Shown: piece by piece, positions 58,433 to 64,000 of the stretch
How positions within the stretch are numbered: the stretch's first letter is position 1
Layout of the letters: the number at the start of each line of letters is the position of its first letter
DNA from: Mycolicibacterium confluentis
GTDB taxonomy: Bacteria; Actinomycetota; Actinomycetes; Mycobacteriales; Mycobacteriaceae
Reading direction: 5' to 3'
DNA: 64,000 bases
NCBI RefSeq assembly: GCF_010729895.1
Contig: NZ_AP022612.1
Coordinates: 2,418,001-2,482,000, forward strand
Translations under genes and position numbers: made by a program
Notes under the pieces: generated by a model
Told to the model about the DNA's origin: nothing
The model's database searches: none
Seen by the model: only the letters and a program-made list of their open reading frames with translations

Positions 58433-59686
58433 TCACATCGCCAGGACCGTGGCCAACGTGGCGCCGAATGCGACCGTGGGCAGGACCATCCCGGCCAGGA
58501 AGCTGAGGCCGAACCGTTGCCCACCGGCGGCGAAGGCCAGCACAGTCTTGACGAGCAGGTTGGACCCGAGTGCCGCCCCGATCGCCACCAACGCGGTGTC
58601 GACGGTGATGTCGCCGTTGGCGGCGAGGCTGGCGGCCGCGACGGCACCGGCATGGGCGTCGGCCAGGCCCGCAGCGGTCGCCGCCAACACGGTCCCCTTG
58701 GCGCCGAACACGTCAGCTCCCCAGCGACCGATGAGTAGAGCCAAAGTCAGCACCGCCGCCAGGACGAGGGCAGGTTTCAGGGCGAAGGGGCGACCCGCGG
58801 GCGGAGCCTCGGAGTGTTCACCACCGGGCGCGTCGTCGTGCTGGACCCGCACGCCTCCCCGGTAGACCAGGGCGACGATGATCACCAGCACTGCCGCGCC
58901 CGCTGCCACGGGGGGCCACAGCCGGCGAAGGACATCGGTGTCGACGACTCCGATCACCAGGAGCAGTTGGACAAAGGTCGCGAGGCTGGCGGCCAGAGCG
59001 CTGGCCAGCGGTGCCCGCAGACTGGCGCTGGAACGGCTCAGGCGACCCATCGATGCCGTCGTGGCACTCGCTGAGACGAACCCGCCGGCCATACCGGTGA
59101 CGAGCAGACCGCGTTCGGGGCCCAGGGCGCGCACACCGATGTAGCCGACCCAGCCGATGCCGGTGAGCAGCACCACCAGCAGCCACACCTTGGCGGGGTT
59201 GAGCACACCGTAGGGGCCGAGAGCCTGATCCGGCAGCAGCGGCAGGATGACGAACGCCACAACCAGGAATTTGATGGCGTCTTCGAGTTCGACCTCGCTG
59301 ATGATCTCGCGGGCGAAGCGATGAATACGGGTCTTCGACACCAGCAGCACCGCGACGACGACGGCGAGGGCCACGGCGAGCGCCGGGCGACTGAACGCGA
59401 GCGCACCGAGCATGTAGGCGGCAAGGCCCGCAATCGTGGTGGTGGTTCCCGGGTCATCCTCGCTGGTGCGGGCATACGCAAGCGCCAGCACCGCGCCCAC
59501 GGCGGCAAGCCCGGCCACCACGGCCCACTGGTCGAAGCTTGCGGCGATCGCGCCCACGAGCGACAGCAGCGCAAAGGAGCGCGATCCGGCGGGCAGCCTG
59601 CGGTTGTGACTGCGTTCGCGCTCCAGGCCGAGCATCAGACCGATCGCCAGGGCGACCAGGAAGGGCTGGATCTGCTGCCAGGTCAC
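58433..59686 (-). CDS. MgtC/SapB-DUF4010 family membrane protein
   Basis: A 417-residue membrane protein with about twelve helices. The N-terminal third is the MgtC/SapB-like part (LVALAIGLMLGLERERSH near residue 10, GSRSFALLSLVGAIAA near 34). The remainder is DUF4010, with ARALGPERGLLVTGMAGGFVSASATTASMGRL-type motif near 205. The role is unknown but MgtC relatives are linked to magnesium stress and phosphate metabolism. GTG at 59686 follows AGGAG; the earlier GTG/ATG to 59713 is less likely. Overlapping hairpins occur in the 5' region (59704-59731). Confidence 0.8.
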   Translation of the reverse strand: MTWQQIQPFLVALAIGLMLGLERERSHNRRLPAGSRSFALLSLVGAIAASFDQWAVVAGLAAVGAVLALAYARTSEDDPGTTTTIAGLAAYMLGALAFSRPALAVALAVVVAVLLVSKTRIHRFAREIISEVELEDAIKFLVVAFVILPLLPDQALGPYGVLNPAKVWLLVVLLTGIGWVGYIGVRALGPERGLLVTGMAGGFVSASATTASMGRLSRSSASLRAPLASALAASLATFVQLLLVIGVVDTDVLRRLWPPVAAGAAVLVIIVALVYRGGVRVQHDDAPGGEHSEAPPAGRPFALKPALVLAAVLTLALLIGRWGADVFGAKGTVLAATAAGLADAHAGAVAAASLAANGDITVDTALVAIGAALGSNLLVKTVLAFAAGGQRFGLSFLAGMVLPTVAFGATLATVLAM

Positions 59687-59703
59687 AGCGACTCCTAGTC
59701 CGA

Positions 59704-59731
59704 CCAACCGCACACACGGTTGGCGTGCGGT
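59704..59731 (-). promoter_or_regulatory. Mutually exclusive hairpins before the MgtC/DUF4010 gene
   Basis: CCAACCG (59704-59710) can pair with CGGTTGG (59717-59723), and ACCGCAC (59707-59713) with GTGCGGT (59725-59731). The stems share bases and cannot form together. They are 18 bp before the GTG start, next to a minus-strand -10-like TAGAGT. A switch is possible but unproven. Confidence 0.35.
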
Positions 59732-59763
59732 TCCGTCACTCTAATCGTTGGCGCCTGTGCGTT

Positions 59764-60057
59764 TCAGGTGCTACTCGTGATCGAGTGAGGGGGTGCGGGG
59801 TCCCGCAGTTCGGCGCGGGTGTCGACGACGCAGTAATAGACCACGTCACGATCGGCCACGGCCTTCGCCAGTGCCTCGGAATCGAACACGTCTCCGTAGA
59901 ACGTTTCGACGTCCAATCCGTCGATTCCCTTGGTGGAACTGCCCTTCCGCAGCAGGACCCGGACATCGTCACCGCGTTGCACCAGGCGACGCACCACGCA
60001 GGAACCCACATTCCCGCTGGCCCCCGTGACCAGTGCCTTGGGCCGATCAGCCGCCAT
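59764..60057 (-). pseudogene. Truncated NAD-dependent epimerase/dehydratase
   Basis: From ATG 60057 (AGGAGG upstream) the frame encodes ADRPKALVTGASGNVGSC, then VQRGDDVRVLLRKGSSTKG, the Rossmann start of an extended SDR (dihydroflavonol reductase/HpnA-like). It ends after 97 codons: VYYCVVDTRAELRDPAPPHS and then a stop, where intact relatives continue for about 230 more residues including the YxxxK. The 5' end including the ribosome site is part of a 227-bp tandem duplication (60022-60475). Confidence 0.7.
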
Positions 60058-60475
60058 CGCCTCCTCTTTCGTCGCCGTCCTGGCAGCGAGCGCTCCGCGA
60101 CCGACCACTGGGGTACGCGACGCGGTGCGACGAACTGCGGGCGGTGCAACTGTAAGGGCGACAGTGGGCTGCGAGGTGGGAACGCCGCGGATTGATGGGG
60201 CATATGACGACGACAAGGCCCCGCTGCCGGTGCAGCGGGGCCTCGCTGCCCCGTGACCAGTGCCTTGGGCCGATCAGCCGCCATCGCCTCCTCTTTCGTC
60301 GCCGTCCTGGCAGCGAGCGCTCCGCGACCGACCACTGGGGTACGCGACGCGGTGCGACGAACTGCGGGCGGTGCAACTGTAAGGGCGACAGTGGGCTGCG
60401 AGGTGGGAACGCCGCGGATTGATGGGGCATATGACGACGACAAGGCCCCGCTGCCGGTGCAGCGGGGCCTCGCTG
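60022..60475. repeat. Perfect 227-bp tandem duplication
   Basis: Bases 60022-60248 are repeated without change at 60249-60475. The unit contains the first 12 codons, ribosome site and promoter region of the epimerase fragment plus the strong hairpin that follows the AhpD-like gene. Flanks share CGCTG at both junctions, consistent with a slippage or microhomology event. Identity over the whole unit implies it is very recent or an assembly artefact. Confidence 0.85.
60443..60470 (-). terminator. Terminator-like hairpin after the AhpD-like gene (two copies)
   Basis: AGGCCCCGCTGC (60443-60454) and GCAGCGGGGCCT (60459-60470) form a perfect 12-bp stem with a 4-base loop, 12 bases past the end of the gene at 60482. 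The duplicate is at 60216-60243. It suits termination of the minus-strand transcript. Confidence 0.8.
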
Positions 60476-60481
60476 GCCCGA

Positions 60482-61105
60482 TCAGTGCTGTGGCACGCCC
60501 GTGTACTCCGGGTTCGGCGGCACCGACAACGCGATCCCGATGCGGTTGGTGGCACCGATGAACGCCGCGATTGAGATGCCCTCCAAGATCAGGTGATCGT
60601 CCAGGCCCAACCGGCGCAGACGCTCGAAGTCCTCGTCGCGGATGGACTGCGGATTGTTGTTCACCGCGATCGCCAGGTCCGCGAGCGCGCGCTCCCGGTC
60701 GGTCAGCTCGGCGACCTGGTGATGGTCGATGGCCACGCGTTGACCGAAGGACCAGTCCCCCGCGACCTTGCCGAGCTTGTTGGCGTGGTTGGTGTGGCAG
60801 TAGGCGCAGCGGTTCTCGCCGGAGACCACGGTGGCGATCACCTCACGCTCGCGGTCTGTGAGTCCACCACGTCCGTCGGTGCCCAGCAGTGGCAGCAGGT
60901 AACCGTTGAGGCGGCCCAGATCGTCCTCGTTCAGCGACAGGGCACGGAACCAGTTGGAGGTCAGGCCCTCCTCGCGCTCCTGGCGCGTGAAGAATCCCTT
61001 CACCGCGGGGTTCTTCAGTTCCTCGACCTCGGGCACCTCGAGTCGTGAAATCCTGGTCGTGGGCGGGCTGGTGACGTCGTCGTGGCGTTCGGCTGTGGCG
61101 GTCAT
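60482..61105 (-). CDS. AhpD-like / carboxymuconolactone decarboxylase family protein
   Basis: A 207-residue peroxidase-related protein of the CMD/AhpD fold. The redox motif CxxC with following histidine is in ENRCAYCHTNHANKLG near residue 95, preceded by LTDREREVIATVVSG. This is the AhpD/uncharacterised peroxidase-related group that reduces hydroperoxides with the cysteine pair. It is divergent from the TetR gene at 61341 across a 235-bp gap in which I saw no clear palindrome apart from a -10-like TATAGT at 61289-61294. Confidence 0.9.
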   Translation of the reverse strand: MTATAERHDDVTSPPTTRISRLEVPEVEELKNPAVKGFFTRQEREEGLTSNWFRALSLNEDDLGRLNGYLLPLLGTDGRGGLTDREREVIATVVSGENRCAYCHTNHANKLGKVAGDWSFGQRVAIDHHQVAELTDRERALADLAIAVNNNPQSIRDEDFERLRRLGLDDHLILEGISIAAFIGATNRIGIALSVPPNPEYTGVPQH

Positions 61106-61340
61106 AGGGCCACTGTGCCCGCCCGATCAGAGGGGGCCAATCATTAAGCGTCGGCAGACTTTAATTCGCGACGGCCGAGGCCCGTGGCGTGACTTCTGCC
61201 TCGTGACGGATCGCGCTGCCACAGGCGGAGAACCACGACTGATCTCTCGGTCGCTGGTGCGAAACCGGCCGGATCGGTGCAGCCGACGTATAGTCCCACC
61301 TGTCAAGCCGGTCGCATGGCCGAAAGCGATAAGGATCGTT

Positions 61341-61946
61341 ATGCCCTACGTTCCCTCTGAGGAGCGGCGCCAGCACTTCATCGACGCTGCCAGAAGGATC
61401 ATCCAAGAGGAGGGGCTGGCGAAGGCCACGACTCGGCGCATCGCCGATGCTGCGGGCGCCCCATTGGGCAGCCTCCACTACTGCTTCCGGAACAAAGAAG
61501 AACTCTTTGAAGCCGTCTCGCAGAGATTCGGCGACGAAGGTCTGGCCATTGCGGCCAGTAATATCACGCCGGGAATGGGCGCGGTCAAAGCGGCCGGCGA
61601 GATCCTGCGCACCCTGGCGCGCTGGATCAGCGAGACCCAGAACGCCCAAGTCGGCGAATTCGAATTCCTTTCCTGGGCGATGCGCTCCGAACAGAACAAG
61701 GAGATCCCCCGCCGCGTGTACACCCGCTGGGTGAACGGCCTGCGAGACATCATGCAGGCGGCGTCCACCGGCACCGACGGTGATCTCGACCTGGACCTGC
61801 TGGCGCGGGCGATGCTGGCGCTCACCGACGGGTTCAACCTGCAGGACCGCCTGCTGAGTGAGTCGCGGATCACCGACAACATGGAGGCGATCATCGCCGG
61901 TCTCACGGCCGCCATCGATCATGGCGCCTACCGGCGGTCGGTCTGA
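61341..61946 (+). CDS. TetR family transcriptional regulator
   Basis: A 201-residue TetR regulator. The helix-turn-helix spans about residues 26-50 (ATTRRIADAAGAPLGSLHYCFRNKEELF). The LHYCF/GEFEFLSWAMRSEQN features are of the BetI-like TetR_C_6 group. ATG at 61341 follows AAGGATCGTT; an in-frame extension to 60906 is anti-sense to the AhpD-like gene and not credible. It probably controls that divergent gene. Confidence 0.9.
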   Translation: MPYVPSEERRQHFIDAARRIIQEEGLAKATTRRIADAAGAPLGSLHYCFRNKEELFEAVSQRFGDEGLAIAASNITPGMGAVKAAGEILRTLARWISETQNAQVGEFEFLSWAMRSEQNKEIPRRVYTRWVNGLRDIMQAASTGTDGDLDLDLLARAMLALTDGFNLQDRLLSESRITDNMEAIIAGLTAAIDHGAYRRSV

Positions 61947-62087
61947 CCCGTTCGGTCCGCGCGCGGCCGTCGTCGAAAATTCGGTCAGGAATGCCGATTC
62001 CGACTGGGACTAATGGGAAATTACTCCTATTCACCCCTGCGTGAATATTCATCAATCGCCACGGAATTGATCGGACCGATTGTTAGG

Positions 62088-62100
62088 GTGCCTCAGGCAC
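62088..62100 (+). promoter_or_regulatory. Short palindrome in the lipoprotein 5' region
   Basis: GTGCCTCAGGCAC at 62088-62100 has 6-bp arms around one base, 19 bp before the lipoprotein start. The preceding 130 bp are unusually AT-rich for this window. It may be an operator or a small 5' hairpin. Confidence 0.3.
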
Positions 62101-62119
62101 TCGACAAAAGGAATATGAA

Positions 62120-62620
62120 ATGGCAGATATCCGCGTTCTGGTGATTGCGACGACAGTCGGTCTGGCGCTGACGAGTTGCGGAAACTCCGACTCCACAAAG
62201 GCCGAAGACGCCGCCGACGCCGCCGAATCGGGGACCACGACGGCGCAGGTCTCCCCTGCCCCGCAGTCCTCGGCGGATCTGCCCGCGCTCATCCCGGCAC
62301 CGGCAGGCGCACAGGAGACCAAGGGCCCCAATGACATCTCGGACGGCGGCGTGCACGTGTTCTTCCGAGTCGAGGGCGAACCCGGTGCGGTCATGGACGC
62401 CTACCAGTCCGAGCTCGAGGCCAAAGGCTGGCAGGTCACGGTCATCACGACATCAGAGGGTGGCAAGGACAGCGGCGGCGGAGGTGCCGTGTTCACCGGG
62501 ACGCTCGGCGACGCCTACGGAGTCATCGATGGCGGCGGGTACGAGGACAAGACCTTCGTCGATGTGTGTGCATGGCCGTCCAAGCCTGCCAAGCCGGTCT
62601 GCGATCGCGGCGGTCGCTGA
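62120..62620 (+). CDS. Putative lipoprotein
   Basis: A 166-residue secreted lipoprotein. The signal peptide IRVLVIATTVGLALTSC ends in the lipobox LTSC (cysteine residue 20). A low-complexity alanine/serine/threonine linker follows to about residue 55. The mature domain (about 70-160) reads HVFFRVEGEPGAVMDAYQSELEAKGWQVTVI, a short alpha-beta fold found in many mycobacterial lipoproteins, with two cysteines near the C-terminus. The function is unknown. ATG preceded by AAAGGAATATGAA. Confidence 0.8.
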   Translation: MADIRVLVIATTVGLALTSCGNSDSTKAEDAADAAESGTTTAQVSPAPQSSADLPALIPAPAGAQETKGPNDISDGGVHVFFRVEGEPGAVMDAYQSELEAKGWQVTVITTSEGGKDSGGGGAVFTGTLGDAYGVIDGGGYEDKTFVDVCAWPSKPAKPVCDRGGR

Positions 62621-62636
62621 TGCGGGCCTGACGCCG

Positions 62637-63356
62637 TCAGGCCGCGAAAGGGTCTGTCGCGCTGGCGATTCGCTGTGACGCGTAGGCCAAGACGGCTTCG
62701 CCGTGGCCGAAGCCGGCGACCGCAGCCCCAGTCGCGGCGAGTGTGGACAACGCATCGCGTGCCCGCGCTCGATCGACGTTGAACACCCCGAGGATCACCT
62801 GCCCGTGGAACTCCGCCACGGCATCACCGGCCAGAACGGCATCGGCCTCGGGAAGATACAGGCCGATACTGCCCGGCGTATGTCCCGGAATGCCGAGCAC
62901 TTTCGCCCCACCGGCGAAGGCGAGTACGTCGCCGTCGTCGACCGCGCGATCCACCCGACAGGGCGGGCCGTGTGAGGGGTCGGTGAAATCTGGGTGCAGT
63001 GTTCGCTCCGCAGCAGTCAGTACGGGCAACGGGCCGCGCTCGACGCCCTGTATATAGGTGACGTCGGGACCGCCGGCCACCACCTCGACGTCCCCCCACG
63101 AAGCGATCTCGGCCGCCGATCCGGTGTGGTCCTCGTGGAAATGGGTCAGCACCAGCCTGGCGACATCCTGGCGCCCGCGCCCCAGTGCCGACAACGCGTC
63201 GGCGATCAGGCCTGCGCTGTCGGGCCAGCCGCTGTCGACGAGCGTGACCTCGGCGTCGCCGACCCACAGGTAGGTGTTCAGCAGGTGCGCGCGGCTATCG
63301 GGAATGCGAAGCCGGTACAGACCTGAGGCCATCTGCTGCAGATCGGGATGCGCCAT
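62637..63356 (-). CDS. MBL fold metallo-hydrolase
   Basis: A 239-residue metallo-beta-lactamase-fold hydrolase of the glyoxalase II-like group. Metal ligands are in LTHFHEDHTGSAAE near residue 70, GIPGHTPGSIGLYLP near 152, VLAGDAVAEF near 171, and the final histidine in GFGHGEAVL near 215. The full set of ligands is present. Substrate unknown. It is convergent with the lipoprotein gene (16 bp between stops) and divergent from the anion transporter. Confidence 0.9.
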   Translation of the reverse strand: MAHPDLQQMASGLYRLRIPDSRAHLLNTYLWVGDAEVTLVDSGWPDSAGLIADALSALGRGRQDVARLVLTHFHEDHTGSAAEIASWGDVEVVAGGPDVTYIQGVERGPLPVLTAAERTLHPDFTDPSHGPPCRVDRAVDDGDVLAFAGGAKVLGIPGHTPGSIGLYLPEADAVLAGDAVAEFHGQVILGVFNVDRARARDALSTLAATGAAVAGFGHGEAVLAYASQRIASATDPFAA

Positions 63357-63448
63357 CCTTCGACGCTAACCCGGATTCGCGCGAGGGCCCCGTGGTTAGC
63401 CTCTCAGCGAAAATGGGCACTCCCTCGGAAAAGAGTAGGGGGGCAGGA

Positions 63449-64000
63449 GTGACCACGCAGGAACCGGTCGCCAAGACCGACGTCGACAAGTCGCTGCTGG
63501 GCAGCGCCACCTACCGCAGCCTCGGCGAACAACGGCTGACCCCCAAGGAGGAACGCTTCGAAAAGGCCCGTCGCACCGTCGGACTCTTCCTTGCTCCCGT
63601 GGTGACGGTCGCATTTCTCCTTGTCCCACTGGACATCCCACCGCAGCAGCAGAGCCTCGCCGGAGTCCTGCTCGGCGTGATCGTGCTGTGGGTCAGCGAA
63701 GCGGTGCCCATCCCCATCGGTGGCCTCCTCGGGGTGGCCGTCGTGGTGTTCCTGGGCGTCGCCCCCGCCGATGACGTCCTCGCGCCTTTCGGCTCTTCCA
63801 CGATCTTCACGTTCATCGGCGCGTTCATCCTCGCCCAGGCCATGCTCAAACACGGCCTGGCACGACGGTTCGCGTTCCGCGTCCTGGCTCTGCCCCGCGC
63901 CGGCAGCTCCACCACGGGCGTCATCCTGTCCTTCGGTGCGATCACCTGCCTGCTGTCCGCGTTCGTCTCCAACACCGCCACCGTGGCGATGCTGCTGCCG
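63449..64000 (+). CDS. SLC13/DASS-family anion transporter (partial, runs off the window)
   Basis: An open frame of 184 codons continues past the window end. After a cytosolic tail of about 45 residues come helices VGLFLAPVVTVAFLLVPL, LLGVIVLWVSEAVPIPIGGL and others. Family marks are SEAVPIPIGGLLG and the DASS signature SNTATVAMLLP at the very end. This family takes up dicarboxylates or sulfate with sodium. I used GTG 63449, which follows GGGGGGCAGGA; an ATG at 63413 is in frame. Confidence 0.85.
   Translation, partial: MTTQEPVAKTDVDKSLLGSATYRSLGEQRLTPKEERFEKARRTVGLFLAPVVTVAFLLVPLDIPPQQQSLAGVLLGVIVLWVSEAVPIPIGGLLGVAVVVFLGVAPADDVLAPFGSSTIFTFIGAFILAQAMLKHGLARRFAFRVLALPRAGSSTTGVILSFGAITCLLSAFVSNTATVAMLLP

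Noticed and set aside
1-64000. tRNA, rRNA or CRISPR arrays
   Set aside because: No cloverleaf-like segment, rRNA-like conserved block or regularly spaced short repeat was found while reading both strands by eye; a small RNA gene could still have been missed.

Overview
The window is high-GC actinobacterial DNA, most likely from an environmental, rapid-growing Mycobacterium (Mycolicibacterium-type). Pointers are the many TetR regulators, short-chain dehydrogenases (SDRs) and F420/flavin oxidoreductases, a cytochrome P450, a secreted cutinase, an MbcTA-like toxin-antitoxin pair, GTGA/ATGA stop-start overlaps and several leaderless-looking promoters. No rRNA, tRNA, CRISPR array or intact insertion sequence was seen. 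Everything is read from the sequence and from remembered family knowledge; no database search was run.

Layout. 1-5.6 kb: MOSC protein, an MpaB-type (DUF2236) oxygenase with its TetR, then an SDR-P450-TetR operon. 5.7-8.0 kb: a metal-transport operon (PRC/MgtE-N protein plus NRAMP transporter) behind a small leader ORF and a start-codon hairpin. 8.0-16 kb: LLM oxidoreductase, GMC oxidoreductase, MBL hydrolase, an ATP-grasp/serine-hydrolase pair, a secreted transglycosylase-like protein, and a decayed partial copy of the MBL gene. 16.1-23.1 kb: a TetR-controlled divergent cluster with an alkyl-sulfatase-like MBL protein, a sulfotransferase, three SDRs, a VOC protein and an alcohol dehydrogenase. 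23.2-30.4 kb: a RES/Xre toxin-antitoxin pair, an esterase broken by a nonsense codon, a WYL regulator, YaeQ, an SDR/TetR pair and a VapBC pair. 31-35 kb: TrpB2 and a Zn/Mn-type ABC importer. 35.3-40.6 kb: a truncated tetR, a gluzincin peptidase/MBL pair, a conserved hypothetical and a cutinase.

40.6-55.7 kb is one large catabolic island. A Dpp-type ABC importer (SBP, two permeases, fused ATPase), an amidase, an NtaA-type flavin monooxygenase and two flavin reductases face an aldehyde dehydrogenase, a DapA-family lyase, an IclR regulator and an UxaA/GarD-family sugar-acid dehydratase. The last three enzymes fit a route from an aldarate to alpha-ketoglutarate. The importer, amidase and monooxygenase look like a front end that takes up and opens a nitrogen-containing precursor. 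Two 19-bp operator-like sites (16 of 19 identical after reverse complementation) lie at the ALDH/SBP and the IclR/dehydratase intergenic regions, tying the island into one regulon.

55.7-60.5 kb is a gene graveyard: a truncated ABC binding protein, an internally deleted ribonucleotide reductase relic, a truncated epimerase and a perfect 227-bp tandem duplication. It also holds intact small genes and a DUF4010/MgtC-type membrane protein. 60.5-64 kb carries an AhpD-like protein, a TetR, a lipoprotein, an MBL hydrolase and the start of an SLC13-type anion transporter that runs off the end.
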